Below are positions 7,444 to 16,535 of a DNA stretch of 64,000 bases, in pieces. The translations under genes were made by a program, and so were the position numbers. Position 1 is the stretch's first letter. Each line of letters starts with the position of its first letter. A model generated the notes under the pieces. That model did not search any database and was not told the DNA's origin. It worked only from the letters and a program-made list of their open reading frames with translations. Source of the DNA: Cystobacter fuscus DSM 2262 (lineage in GTDB: Bacteria > Myxococcota > Myxococcia > Myxococcales > Myxococcaceae); contig NZ_ANAH02000064.1 in the NCBI RefSeq assembly GCF_000335475.2, forward strand, positions 1 to 64,000, written 5' to 3'.

Positions 7444-9849
7444 ATGAAAGCCTTCCTGCCGCTGTTCGCCGTCGCCGCCGCCACCTCGCTGGCCTTCACC
7501 CAGGCGTCTCCTCCCCCGGAGTCCGCCTCCCAGGAGCCGGCCGCGCCTCCCCGGTCGCTCACCGGCAACGCGCCCCCCGAGGCCCAGCTCTCGCCGCCCC
7601 CGGACACGGAGAAGTCCCTCGTGCCCCCGGGCTACATGCAGGTCTTCAACCCGGCCTTCCCGGGTGAGCCGCCCCCGGCGCCGCCCCTGGCCCCTCCCGT
7701 CTCCCTCGGCCGCGCCTACGGCCTGGAGGACCTCGCCCCGTACTTCGCCCAGGGCACGCTCCCGCTGGCCAAGGCGGCCTTCGACCAGGGCCAGTACACC
7801 CGCACCCGCGAGCTGCTCGAGAAGGAGGGGAGTTCTCCGCCCGTGCGCTACCTGCGCGCCTTGAGCGCCGTGCGCGCCGGGGACCACGCGCGTGCCGCCG
7901 AGGAGATGCGCGCCCTCTCCGCGGACTACCCCGCGCTGCGCGACCGCTGCCTCACCCACGCCGGCGTCGCCCTGGAGGCCCTCGGCCGCTTCCCCGAGGC
8001 CGCCGAGATGCTCTCCCAGGTGCCCGAGTCGTCCCGGCTCTACGCAGATGCCCGCCTGGGGCTCGGCCGCGTGCTGCGCAAGACGAAGGACGCCGAGGGC
8101 GCCCTCACCGCGCTCGCCCCCCTGGCCAACCTCGTCGCGCCCGCCTGGGGCCGCAACGTCGGCGCCGAGGCCCTGCTGGCCAGCGCCGACCTCGCCGTGG
8201 ACCTGAAGGACAAGGCGCGCGAGCGCGACTTCCTCTGGCGCCTGTGGGCCCGCCACCCCCTCACCCCCCTGGCGCAGATCGCCCAGGTCCGGCTCAAGGG
8301 CCAGCAGCACCCCCTGGAGATGAAGGTCATTCGCGCCGAGCAGCTCATCGAGCTGCACCGCAATCGCCAGGGCCTGGAGCTGCTCCAGCCCCTGCTGCCC
8401 AAGCTCGTACTGCCCGACGCGCTCGCCTGCCGCGCCCACTTCGCCTACGGCAAGGCCCTGCGCAAGGAGCGCCAGCACACCAGCGCCATCGCCGCGCTCA
8501 CCCCCGTGGCCGACAAGTGCCAGGACCGCGAGCTGCTGCCGCGCGTGCTCTACGTGCTCGGCTCCTCGCGCTCCATCGTGGATCAGGTGCGCGGCCCCGA
8601 GACGTATGAGCGGCTCGCCCGCGACTTCCCCGAGCACTCCTTCGCCGATGACGCGCTCTTCTTCGCCGCCGACCTGTACGTGAAGACGGGGCGGCTGGAG
8701 CTCGCCTCCGAGCGCCTCAAGACGCTGGCGATGCTCTACCCCCAGGGCGACTACCTGGGCGAGGCACTCTTCAAGGACTACTGGATCGCCCGCGAGCGCA
8801 AGGCCGCCGACGGGGGCCTCCCCCTGCTCGAGGAGATCGAGAAGCGCTTCGCCGAGGCGGACGAGACGAACGACGTGGAGCGCGCGCGCTACTGGCGGGC
8901 TCGCACGCTGCAGGAGCGCAAGCAGCCCGAGCAGGCCGCGGCGCTCTTCGAGTCGCTCGCGCTGGAGCACCCCGCCACCTACTACGGCCTGCTGGCGCGC
9001 ACGATGCTGGGCTCGCTGGATGCGGAGCGCGCGCGGCGCCTGGCTCCCCAGTTGGACTTCTCCACCCAGGAGCGGCGCGAGCCCTGGCCGCTGCACGCGG
9101 GCGGCATGGAGAAGGATCCGCACTTCCTCGCCGCCGTGGAGCTGTTGCGCCTGGGCTTCCCCGAGGCGGTGTCCTCGGAGCTGCTCGCCATCAACCGCGT
9201 GAGCCTGCCGGCCGAGAACATCCGGCTCATCGTGCACCTGCTGGCGCTGTCGGGAGATGAGCGCGGGGCCCACGCGGTGGCGCGCATCGCCCTGCGCCGG
9301 GACTTGAGCGGCCCCATCACCCCCCAGACGCGCCCGCTCTGGGAGGTGGCCTATCCCAACGCCTTCCGCGACCTCATCGAGAAGCACACCGCCGCGGCGG
9401 GCGTGGAGCCGGACCTGTTGCAGGCCCTCATGCGCGAGGAGAGCGCGTTGGACCCCAAGGCGCTCTCGTGGGCGGGGGCGCTCGGCCTCACCCAGCTCAT
9501 GCCCACCACGGCCAATGCGGTGGCCCGGCAGCTCAAGCTCAAGGTCCCCTCGACGCAGGCGCTCCTGGAGCCGGAGCTCAACATCCGCCTGGGCGCGCAC
9601 TACCTGGGCTCGCTCATCAAGCGCTTCCCCGGACAGACGCCGTTCGCCGTGGGCAGCTACAACGCCGGTCCCCTGGCGGTGGACAAGTGGCGCGCGGATC
9701 GTCCGGGCATGTCGCTGGACGCGTGGGTGGAGGAGGTGCCCATCGCCGAGACGCGTGGCTACATCAAGCGCGTGCTGCGCTCGTTCAACACCTACCAGCT
9801 CCTCTACGGGCGCCCCACCAAGGCGCCCCTGCTCCAGGCCTCCAAGTAG
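7444..9849 (+). CDS. slt: Soluble lytic murein transglycosylase (Slt70 type)
   Basis: 801 residues. Cleaves the MurNAc-GlcNAc bond of peptidoglycan with formation of 1,6-anhydro ends in the periplasm. An N-terminal signal peptide (MKAFLPLFAVAAATSLAFTQA) is followed by a proline-rich stretch to about residue 90. A long alpha-helical superhelix of TPR/U-shaped repeats (about 90-640) comes next, then the SLT domain (about 650-780). The catalytic glutamate is in MREESALDP (E666 by position). The domain also has GLTQLMPTTA and SYNAG, the standard SLT motifs. It is longer than E. coli Slt70 (about 620 residues) because of extra helical repeats. Monocistronic, convergent with the flavoprotein gene. 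Confidence 0.92.
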   Translation: MKAFLPLFAVAAATSLAFTQASPPPESASQEPAAPPRSLTGNAPPEAQLSPPPDTEKSLVPPGYMQVFNPAFPGEPPPAPPLAPPVSLGRAYGLEDLAPYFAQGTLPLAKAAFDQGQYTRTRELLEKEGSSPPVRYLRALSAVRAGDHARAAEEMRALSADYPALRDRCLTHAGVALEALGRFPEAAEMLSQVPESSRLYADARLGLGRVLRKTKDAEGALTALAPLANLVAPAWGRNVGAEALLASADLAVDLKDKARERDFLWRLWARHPLTPLAQIAQVRLKGQQHPLEMKVIRAEQLIELHRNRQGLELLQPLLPKLVLPDALACRAHFAYGKALRKERQHTSAIAALTPVADKCQDRELLPRVLYVLGSSRSIVDQVRGPETYERLARDFPEHSFADDALFFAADLYVKTGRLELASERLKTLAMLYPQGDYLGEALFKDYWIARERKAADGGLPLLEEIEKRFAEADETNDVERARYWRARTLQERKQPEQAAALFESLALEHPATYYGLLARTMLGSLDAERARRLAPQLDFSTQERREPWPLHAGGMEKDPHFLAAVELLRLGFPEAVSSELLAINRVSLPAENIRLIVHLLALSGDERGAHAVARIALRRDLSGPITPQTRPLWEVAYPNAFRDLIEKHTAAAGVEPDLLQALMREESALDPKALSWAGALGLTQLMPTTANAVARQLKLKVPSTQALLEPELNIRLGAHYLGSLIKRFPGQTPFAVGSYNAGPLAVDKWRADRPGMSLDAWVEEVPIAETRGYIKRVLRSFNTYQLLYGRPTKAPLLQASK

Positions 9850-9856
9850 CGAGCGG

Positions 9857-9870
9857 GCGGCCCCGGCCGC
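9857..9870. terminator. Short GC hairpin between convergent genes
   Basis: GCGGCC and GGCCGC pair around a 2-nt loop in the 21-bp space between the stop codons at 9849 and 9871. It could act in both directions. There is no U-tract, so intrinsic termination is uncertain. Confidence 0.35.
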
Positions 9871-11040
9871 TCAGGTCCAGAAGCCCGTGGGCTGCCCGAG
9901 CAGGGCGGCCCCGGCCTGGCCCAACCAGCCTTCCGCCGCGGCCGCGTGCTGCCGGAAGGTGTGCAGGTCCCTGAAGCGCCGCTGCAGGCTCGAGCCGTCC
10001 TTGAGCGCGCTGGCGCCCGCCGCCTGGTAGCACGCGCCCACGACCTCGGCCGCCGTCTCCGTCACCCAGGCCAGGGCCGCCGAGACCCGCGGCGCCACGG
10101 CTGGAATGGCCGCGGGGTTGTTCGTGCTCGCGTCCCAGAGTTCCTCGGAGAGGTCGCGCAGCAGCGCCCGGGCGGCCCGCACGCGCGTGTCGGCGCGGCC
10201 GAGCTGGAGCTGGAAGACGGGGGACTCGAAGAGGGGAGCGCGGGCGTACATCCGCCGCTTGCCCGTCCCGACGAGTGTTACCAGATCCTCCAGGGCGCCC
10301 TGGGCGATGCCCAGCGACACCGCCGCCATGTGCAGCGCGAACTGCAACAGGGGCGCGACGAAGCCCGGGCCCGGCAGGTGGGACGTGCCGGAGAAGATGT
10401 CGAGGGTGTTCTCCTCGGGGCAGAAGACGCCCTGCATCTCCACGTCATGGCTGCCCGTCCCCCTCAGGCCGAGCACGTTCCAGGTGTCGAGGATGCGCAC
10501 CTCCTGGGGCCGCAGGAGCATGGCCCGCATCCGGAGCAGGCCCTCGGTGGGACGCGGGAGCGTCTGGCCCTCGTGCAGGACGACGCAGTTGCCGATCAGC
10601 CAGTCCGCGTGCTGGCAGCCGCTGGCGAAACCCCACCGCCCGGTGACGCGGTAGCCGCCGGGTTCCACCACCGCCTGCCCCTGGGCGTTGAAGCCGCCGG
10701 CCATGATGACGTCCGGCCCGCCCGAGTAGATGGCGTCGAAGCGCTCACGTGAGAGGAACGAGAAGAGGTGGGGGCTCTCCGAGCCGATCATCGTCGTCCA
10801 CCCGGTGGCCCCATCCGCCCGGGCCAGGGTCTCCAGGACCTGCATGCCGGTGCGCAGGTCCACCTCGAGGCCGCCATGGCTCCGGGGGACGAACATCCGG
10901 AAGAAGCCCGCCTGCTTGAGCTGACCGAGCAGCTCCAACGGCAGCCGGCGCCCCGACTCGATGTCCGCCGCCCGGGATGACACCACCGGAGCCAACTCCC
11001 GCGCCGCGTCCAGCACCTGCTTCGCCTCGGCATTCATCAT
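9871..11040 (-). CDS. Acyl-CoA dehydrogenase-like flavoprotein (HpaB/HsaA type)
   Basis: 389 residues. The fold is that of acyl-CoA dehydrogenases. The motifs GLEVDLRTGMQVLETLARADGA, the ATGW segment, WGFASGCQHADW and WNVLGLRGTGSHDV fit the group D flavin-dependent monooxygenase/dehydrogenase branch (HsaA, HpaH and related hydroxylases) with an acyl-CoA_dh_2 C-terminal domain. Such enzymes act on aromatic or polyketide-like substrates with a separate flavin reductase; none is encoded here, so the substrate is unknown. Start chosen at the double ATG (11040) because GAGGAA lies 5-8 nt upstream. A longer in-frame extension to 11205 is arginine/proline-rich and not family-like. Confidence 0.8.
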   Translation of the reverse strand: MMNAEAKQVLDAARELAPVVSSRAADIESGRRLPLELLGQLKQAGFFRMFVPRSHGGLEVDLRTGMQVLETLARADGATGWTTMIGSESPHLFSFLSRERFDAIYSGGPDVIMAGGFNAQGQAVVEPGGYRVTGRWGFASGCQHADWLIGNCVVLHEGQTLPRPTEGLLRMRAMLLRPQEVRILDTWNVLGLRGTGSHDVEMQGVFCPEENTLDIFSGTSHLPGPGFVAPLLQFALHMAAVSLGIAQGALEDLVTLVGTGKRRMYARAPLFESPVFQLQLGRADTRVRAARALLRDLSEELWDASTNNPAAIPAVAPRVSAALAWVTETAAEVVGACYQAAGASALKDGSSLQRRFRDLHTFRQHAAAAEGWLGQAGAALLGQPTGFWT

Positions 11041-11160
11041 GTGTTCCTCACTGTGCGTAGGGGCGGGAGGAGCCCGCCGGGCGTGTTCCGCCTCGGAGCG
11101 AGCATGTATCGCGGGGGGCGTGATGGTCCCGTGACGGTCCGGCGGGGAGCCAGAAAAGGA

Positions 11161-11195
11161 CCGGGCCCCGCTTCCCAGGAGGGAAGGGGGCCCGG
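11161..11195 (-). terminator. Strong hairpin terminator behind the Ig-repeat protein gene
   Basis: Fifteen-base arms beginning CCGGGCCCC and ending GGGGGCCCGG enclose a loop near AGGA, about 25 bp past the stop of the minus-strand Ig-repeat gene. No clear U-tract follows. It separates that gene from the 5' region of the flavoprotein gene. Confidence 0.65.
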
Positions 11196-11218
11196 CTTGG
11201 CTCACGTGTGGGTGGGGC

Positions 11219-14200
11219 TCAGCGCTGACGGCGGCGGCGGGCCAGCGCGAGGACCGAGCCCAGCGCCATCAGCACCAGCGAGGAGTCCCCGCCGGAGGCC
11301 GAGCAGCCGAAACCATCACCGCGGAAGTCGATGTCTCCCACGTGCACGGTCCAGGTGCGGGTGGCGGGCGTCGCGTCCACATTGCCCGCGGAGTCACGGG
11401 AGCGGACCTCGAAGGTGTGCTCGCCATCGGGCAGGTTGTCGTAGGTGACGGGCGACGTGCACGCCGTCCACTCCCCGCCATCCAGGCGGCACTCGTACGT
11501 CACGCCCGGCTCCCCGGAGTCGAACTCGAACGTCGCGCTCCGGTTGGGCGTGGTGCCCTCGGGACCGGAAATGATGGTGGTGTCTGGCACTTCCGTATCG
11601 ATGGTGACGCGGACGGTGTTGGACGGCGGGCTGGCGTTGCCCTCTTCATTCGTGGTGATGGCGGTGATGTCATGCGGGCCATCGGGCAGCGGGGTGGTGG
11701 GCGTGTACGTCCAGTTGCCCTCCGGGTCCGAGGTCGTGGTGCCGATGGGGTTGCCATCCACGATCACCGTGACCGTGCTGTTGGGCGGGGCGGTGCCGGT
11801 GATGACCGGCGTGTTGTCGTTGATCACCGTGCCGTTGGGAGGACCGGTCACCACGGGGGACGCCGGAATGACGACGTCCACCGTGAAGGTGTTGCTGTCG
11901 GTGGCGGAGTTGCCCGCCGTGTCCGTGGCCGTGGCCGTCACCGTATGCGGACCATTCGACAGACCGGTGGTGGGGGTGATGCTCCAAGTGCCGCTGCCAT
12001 CCACCGTAATGGTACCCACCGGTGAGCCATCCACGATCACCGTGACGGTGCTGCCCGGCTCGGCCGTGCCGCTGTAGAGCGGCGTGTTGTCTTTGATGGT
12101 GGTGCCCTCGGCCGGCGTTTTCACCTCCACCGCGGGAGGCGTGGTGTCCACCGTGAAGGTGTTGGTGTTGGAGCTGGTGCTCACGTTGCCCGCCGTGTCC
12201 GTGGCCGTGGCGGTCACCGTGTGCGGCCCCTGATCCAGCGGAGTGGTGGGGGTGAGGCTCCAGTTGCCGTTGGCATCCGCCGTGACGGTCTGGGGCAAGG
12301 GCGAGCCATCCACGATCACCGTGACGGTGCTGCCCGGCTCGGCCGTGCCGCTGTAGATCGGCGTGGCCACCGGCGCCGCGGGAGGCGTGGTGTCCACCGC
12401 GAAGGTGTTGGTGTTGGAGTTGGTGCTCACGTTGCCTGCCGCGTCCCTTGCCGTGGCCCTCACCGTGTGCGTCCCCTGATCCAGCGGCGAGGTGGGGGTG
12501 AGGCTCCAGTTGCCGTTGGCATCCGCCGTGACGGTCTGGGGCAAGGGCGAGCCATCCACGATCACCGTGACGGTGCTGCCCGGCTCGGCCGTGCCGCTGT
12601 AGATCGGCGTGGTGTCGTTGGTCTGCGAGCCGTTGGCCGGCGTCGCCACCACCGGCGCCGCGGGCGCGGTGAGGTCGATCGTGAAGGTGTTGGTGTTGCT
12701 CTGCAGGCTGTAGACCTCCTGCTTGGTGAGCACGGCGGAGACGGTGTAGTTGCCCGCCGCCAGGTCCGAGGTGGGCGTGTAGCTCCAGTTGGCCGCCGCG
12801 GGCAGGGTGAAGGTCAGCGTGGTCGTGCCCGTCGTCACCGTGAGGATGATCTGGGCGCCCGTCGGGAAAGACGGGTCGAGCGTGCCCGTGAAGGTGGGCC
12901 GCTTGTTGTTGGTGGAGCTCCCGTTGGCGGGTGTGCTCACCACGGGGGCGGGCATGGTCTCGGGGAAACCATCATTGATGATCTGCGCCACATCACCCGG
13001 ACTGCCGCCAGTCGCGCCGTAGTTCACCGTGTCGTTGGGACGCTGCGTGGGCGTCTGGCCCGCGACGGCTCCTTCGGCGAAGATTTCGCAGGTGCCGGTC
13101 TGGGACTGCATGAGCAGGCGCCCGCCGCCACCACCGCCACCCGGGCCAATGAAGGCCGTACTGAGACTCGTGTCTCCGCCGCGACCACCCTGGGAGAGCA
13201 CATTGCAGTTCGCGAGCTGGGCGAAGCGCAGGTACACGGTGCCGCCGGCTCCTCCACCAAAAGCGCCGCTGTTGCCCGTCGTGGTGGGGCCCGAAGCGCC
13301 ATTGGCCAGGATGGTGCCGTCACCACCCTCCAGGATCCTGGCCCGGATGAAGATGATGCCTCCGCCCCTGCCGCCCTGGGCGGTCGAATCGATGATGCCG
13401 TGTCCCGCGCCGCCGCCGCCGCCGAAAACCATCCGGTTGAGCGGATCGAAGATGAACCTGGCGCCGCCCTTTCCTCCCACGGCACGCGCGCCATCCACCC
13501 CGGAGTGCGTCTTGCCGCCATCACCGCCCCGGCCTGAGCTGCCGCCGCCCGCTCCACCCGCCAGGTAGCACACGCCTCCACCGCCACCGTTGGCGCCATT
13601 GCCACGTCCGGTGGAATTGGGGCCGTACAAACCGGGGGCGATGCCCTCGGCGCGCTGCGCGCCTCCTGGAGCAGGCTCGGTGTCGCTGGCGCATGACCGG
13701 CGGGCCGCGTTGGTGTCCTTGATGTACTGCCCGCCACGGAAACCCAGGGCCGTGACGTTGATGGACGCCGCCGACTCAATGTTCACGGCACCGTTGGCCA
13801 GGAAGGCCAGGATGCCACCCTTGGAGCCATTCCAGGCATCGGCGGTCAGCTCCGCGCCGCCCCGGACGGTGACGTCCGTGTACTCGGGCACCTTGACGAC
13901 CTGAGCGCCCGCCGCCGAGTAGGCGTAGATCAGCGGCGCGTCCAGCCTGAGCTTGCCCGTCTCCAGGTTGGCGGTACCGAGCCGCGCCAGCTCCCAGCGG
14001 CCCACCGAGCCGCCGCTGAGGTTGATGTCCGCGATGTTACCCGGCGCGGGCTCGGGGGTGAGTCCCGTCGACTGGTGCACCAGCACGAGGTCCCCGGGCG
14101 AGAAGCCCGTGTTGGTGTCCACTGGGATTTCCGTGGCGCCCACCGCCACGTTGGCCGTCACCTTGGCGTAGCTGTTGACGACGCGCTGGCCCGCGGTGAC

Positions 14201-14320
14201 ATCGAGCGGTCCGTCGTCGCCGTTGCCCAGCAGGTAGATGTCCCGCGCCGCCAGTGCTGGCTGCGCGCATAGCAGGCAGAGGACCGCCGCGAGCCACTTC
14301 TTGATGATTGGAGTGTTCAT
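11219..14320 (-). CDS. Ig-repeat surface protein with MYXO-CTERM tail (AgmC-like)
   Basis: 1033 residues. Signal peptide (MNTPIIKKWLAAVLCLLCAQPALA), then an N-terminal domain of about 430 residues with glycine-rich loops (GGGGGGR, GGGGGAGHG). Five or six bacterial Ig-like repeats follow, each with PIYSGTAEPGSTVTVIVDG and DTAGN...NTFTVD. A final Ig-like domain comes next (YECRLDGGEWTACTSPVTY). The tail GFGCSASGGDSSLV, a hydrophobic stretch and ARRRRQR form a MYXO-CTERM sorting signal: Cys for lipid attachment, transmembrane segment and Arg cluster. Proteins of this architecture are often named AgmC (gliding) in myxobacteria; that is from memory. It lies 21 bp behind the OmpA/TSP3 gene with a GGAGAGG ribosome site, so the two form an operon. 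Inference: cell-surface adhesin or motility protein exported with its barrel partner. Confidence 0.85.
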   Translation of the reverse strand: MNTPIIKKWLAAVLCLLCAQPALAARDIYLLGNGDDGPLDVTAGQRVVNSYAKVTANVAVGATEIPVDTNTGFSPGDLVLVHQSTGLTPEPAPGNIADINLSGGSVGRWELARLGTANLETGKLRLDAPLIYAYSAAGAQVVKVPEYTDVTVRGGAELTADAWNGSKGGILAFLANGAVNIESAASINVTALGFRGGQYIKDTNAARRSCASDTEPAPGGAQRAEGIAPGLYGPNSTGRGNGANGGGGGVCYLAGGAGGGSSGRGGDGGKTHSGVDGARAVGGKGGARFIFDPLNRMVFGGGGGAGHGIIDSTAQGGRGGGIIFIRARILEGGDGTILANGASGPTTTGNSGAFGGGAGGTVYLRFAQLANCNVLSQGGRGGDTSLSTAFIGPGGGGGGGRLLMQSQTGTCEIFAEGAVAGQTPTQRPNDTVNYGATGGSPGDVAQIINDGFPETMPAPVVSTPANGSSTNNKRPTFTGTLDPSFPTGAQIILTVTTGTTTLTFTLPAAANWSYTPTSDLAAGNYTVSAVLTKQEVYSLQSNTNTFTIDLTAPAAPVVATPANGSQTNDTTPIYSGTAEPGSTVTVIVDGSPLPQTVTADANGNWSLTPTSPLDQGTHTVRATARDAAGNVSTNSNTNTFAVDTTPPAAPVATPIYSGTAEPGSTVTVIVDGSPLPQTVTADANGNWSLTPTTPLDQGPHTVTATATDTAGNVSTSSNTNTFTVDTTPPAVEVKTPAEGTTIKDNTPLYSGTAEPGSTVTVIVDGSPVGTITVDGSGTWSITPTTGLSNGPHTVTATATDTAGNSATDSNTFTVDVVIPASPVVTGPPNGTVINDNTPVITGTAPPNSTVTVIVDGNPIGTTTSDPEGNWTYTPTTPLPDGPHDITAITTNEEGNASPPSNTVRVTIDTEVPDTTIISGPEGTTPNRSATFEFDSGEPGVTYECRLDGGEWTACTSPVTYDNLPDGEHTFEVRSRDSAGNVDATPATRTWTVHVGDIDFRGDGFGCSASGGDSSLVLMALGSVLALARRRRQR
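11960..12640 (-). repeat. Near-identical Ig-domain coding repeats
   Basis: Successive Ig-like modules are almost identical in DNA. A block of about 110 bp starting at 12261 recurs at 12507, an offset of 246 bp, and a more diverged copy lies near 12010-12070. The middle module lacks the usual linker (residues read PAAPVATPIYSG rather than PVVATPANGSQTNDTTPIYSG), which marks a repeat-mediated in-frame deletion. Confidence 0.75.
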
Positions 14321-14341
14321 GATCTTCGAATTCCTCTCCGG

Positions 14342-16183
14342 CTACTGCTGCTGCTCGCGCTCGGGGGTGGTGATGATGAAATCCACGCGGCGGTTGGCCG
14401 CGCGGCCCTTCTCCGTGTCGTTGGTCGCGATGGGCTGATCGGGACCGAAGCCCTTGGCCTCCAGGCGCGACGCCTCCACGCCCTTGTCCACCAGGTACTT
14501 CTTCACCGACTCGGCCCGGGCCTGGGACAGCTTGCGGTTGGCCTCCGCCTTGCCCCGGTTGTCGGTGTGGCCCTCGATGATCATCTGCTCCACCTCGGGG
14601 TGCTCGCGCAGCACCTTGGCCACCTGATCCAGCATCTTGAAGGAGCGCGGCTGGATGACCGCCTTGCCCGTGGCGAAGAACACCTGCTCCTTGATCTCCA
14701 GCTTGCCCTTCTGGATGGCCACCATCTGCTTCTGCTTCGCCGGGCAGCCCTGGTTGTCGGCCACACCCGCCTCGGTGGGGCAGTTGTCCAGGTGGTCCGC
14801 CACGCTGTCGTTGTCGCTGTCCTTCGCCGGGCAGCCGCGCAGCTCCTTCAGTCCTGGCTGCGTGGGGCACGCATCCCGCTCGTCCACCAGACCATCCCCG
14901 TCCGAGTCGCGCACCGGGCAGCCCTGACGCTCGGCCGTGCCCGCCTCGTTGGGGCACTTGTCCTGGCCGTCCTCGATGCCGTCCTTGTCGGCGTCACGCA
15001 CCGGGCAGCCCTGACGCTCGGCCGTGCCCGCCTCGTTGGGGCACTTGTCCTGGCCATCCTCGATGCCATCTCCGTCGGCGTCGCGCACCGGGCAACCCTG
15101 ACGCTCGGCCGGGCCCGCCTCGTTGGGGCACTTGTCCTGGCCGTCCTCGATGCCATCGCCGTCGGCGTCACGCACCGGGCAGCCCTGACGCTCGACCGGA
15201 CCCGCCTCGTTGGGGCACTTGTCCTGGTCGTCCAGGATGCCGTCCTTGTCGGCGTCACGCGGCTTCCCATCGACCAGCGCCACGCCCAGCAGCACGCGGA
15301 AGGTGGGCGTGCCGAGCGTGTCACCAAAGCCGGGACCGCCCAGGGCATAGGCCTCGACGCGCTCGCTCAGGGGCAGCCGCAGACCGGCCAGCAGCTCCAT
15401 GGACTGCGGCTGGCCGCCGAGCGGGAGGACGCCGCGCAGGTTGAGTTCTCCGCGCAGCCCCGGTCCCGTCGTGGCCACCACCGCGCCCAGGCGCACCTCG
15501 CTGCCCAGCACGTCCTCCACTTCCTCGCCGCCCACCATGACGGAGGGCCGCACCAGCACGCCGCCCTCCACGCCCGCGCGCAGCCCGCCGAAGCGCCGGC
15601 CCAGCATCAGCTTGGGCTCCAGGCGCACGCTCCCGTCCCGCGACAGCGTGTCCACGCTGCCCACGGGCAGGCCCACGCCCAGCTCGAGCGCCAGATCCAA
15701 CGGCGCCTCGCGCTGCTGCGCGAGCAGTCCCAGCCGCGCGTACACCATGGGCGTGCCCAGGCCCGTGCGCGCCGGTGCGCCCACGCCCTGCCCGGAGAGG
15801 TCATCCCCCTTCTGCCACGCCACCACGGGCAGCTGCGCGCCCAACTCCAGCCACCGCAAGGGCGCCCAGGCCGCCAGCAGGTGCGCGGTGACGCGATCGC
15901 GCACCACCGAGCCCAGCCGGTTGCCGTCCCGGTACATGACCAGGGGGTCGTTCTCATAGTGCCCCAGCAGCGACAGCCGGTACCCACCCTGGGGGAGCAG
16001 CTCGCCCGTCCCCACGGTGAGCGAGCCCTGGCCGTTGGGATTGAGCACGAGGCGCTCCAGCTCGAAGCGGCCCAGGCCCGTGGGCTGGGCGAGCGCGTCC
16101 GAACCGGCGAGCGATGTGGCGGCGAGCATCAGTGTGGCGAAAAGCGACAGGCGCTTGGGGCCCGCCGAGTGGGTATGGCTCAT
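14342..16183 (-). CDS. OmpA-family outer membrane protein with TSP3 repeats
   Basis: 613 residues. Signal peptide (about residues 1-32, ending ...LAGSDALA). A beta-barrel-like domain follows (about 35-310), then five thrombospondin type-3 calcium repeats of 29 residues each (DKCPNEAG...GCPVRDADGDGIED), and an OmpA C-terminal domain that binds peptidoglycan (IIEGHTDNRGKAEANRKLSQ ... NRRVDFII). Start chosen at ATG 16183 with GGAG 6-9 nt upstream. It is the first gene of a two-gene operon with the Ig-repeat MYXO-CTERM protein. The general plan (barrel plus OmpA protein with a MYXO-CTERM partner) recalls TraB/TraA of outer-membrane exchange, but the partner lacks a PA14 domain, so this is not traAB itself. 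Confidence 0.88.
   Translation of the reverse strand: MSHTHSAGPKRLSLFATLMLAATSLAGSDALAQPTGLGRFELERLVLNPNGQGSLTVGTGELLPQGGYRLSLLGHYENDPLVMYRDGNRLGSVVRDRVTAHLLAAWAPLRWLELGAQLPVVAWQKGDDLSGQGVGAPARTGLGTPMVYARLGLLAQQREAPLDLALELGVGLPVGSVDTLSRDGSVRLEPKLMLGRRFGGLRAGVEGGVLVRPSVMVGGEEVEDVLGSEVRLGAVVATTGPGLRGELNLRGVLPLGGQPQSMELLAGLRLPLSERVEAYALGGPGFGDTLGTPTFRVLLGVALVDGKPRDADKDGILDDQDKCPNEAGPVERQGCPVRDADGDGIEDGQDKCPNEAGPAERQGCPVRDADGDGIEDGQDKCPNEAGTAERQGCPVRDADKDGIEDGQDKCPNEAGTAERQGCPVRDSDGDGLVDERDACPTQPGLKELRGCPAKDSDNDSVADHLDNCPTEAGVADNQGCPAKQKQMVAIQKGKLEIKEQVFFATGKAVIQPRSFKMLDQVAKVLREHPEVEQMIIEGHTDNRGKAEANRKLSQARAESVKKYLVDKGVEASRLEAKGFGPDQPIATNDTEKGRAANRRVDFIITTPEREQQQ
14885..15235 (-). repeat. 87-bp tandem repeats encoding TSP3 units
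   Basis: Four to five copies with a period of 87 bp (29 codons), most bases identical between copies. For example, the segment at 14932 recurs at 15019. Each encodes one aspartate-rich calcium-binding TSP3 unit. Copy number is likely to vary by slippage or recombination. Confidence 0.8.
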
Positions 16184-16535
16184 GAATTCTCCATGTCGGA
16201 TTCTCGCGGGGTCCTCTTCCAACCGCTCCTCCCGTGCCCCTCCACCCGAGGTGGAGGACATGGGCGAGAAGACCCGTCCGTCTGGCTGCTGTGATGTAGG
16301 CGGCGCATTCAGACCCGAGATCACTCCGAGTGTCCAGTGACCCTTCAAAGCACGGAGCATGCCAAGTCGTTCTTCAGACAGGACGGGTTCCACTGCCCAG
16401 AAGTGGGGTGCCTCGAGAGGCGTGGGAGAGACGCGAGCGCACGGAGCACCCGCCGCCTTCACCTTGGCAGGGGGGCGAGCTGGGTCATTCCGCCACACCC
16501 TCTGGGAGGGGCCGCCGCCGAGCGCCCCCGGTGCT
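16184..16535. other. Intergenic region, promoter side of the OmpA operon
   Basis: 352 bp between the OmpA start (minus strand) and the stop of the terpene cyclase gene (minus strand). It must carry the OmpA operon promoter. I see no clear hairpin, repeat or credible small gene in it. Confidence 0.5.

Noticed and set aside
11219-16183. traA/traB outer-membrane exchange genes
   Set aside because: The MYXO-CTERM protein has Ig repeats and no PA14-like domain or Cys-rich stalk, and the gene order is reversed.
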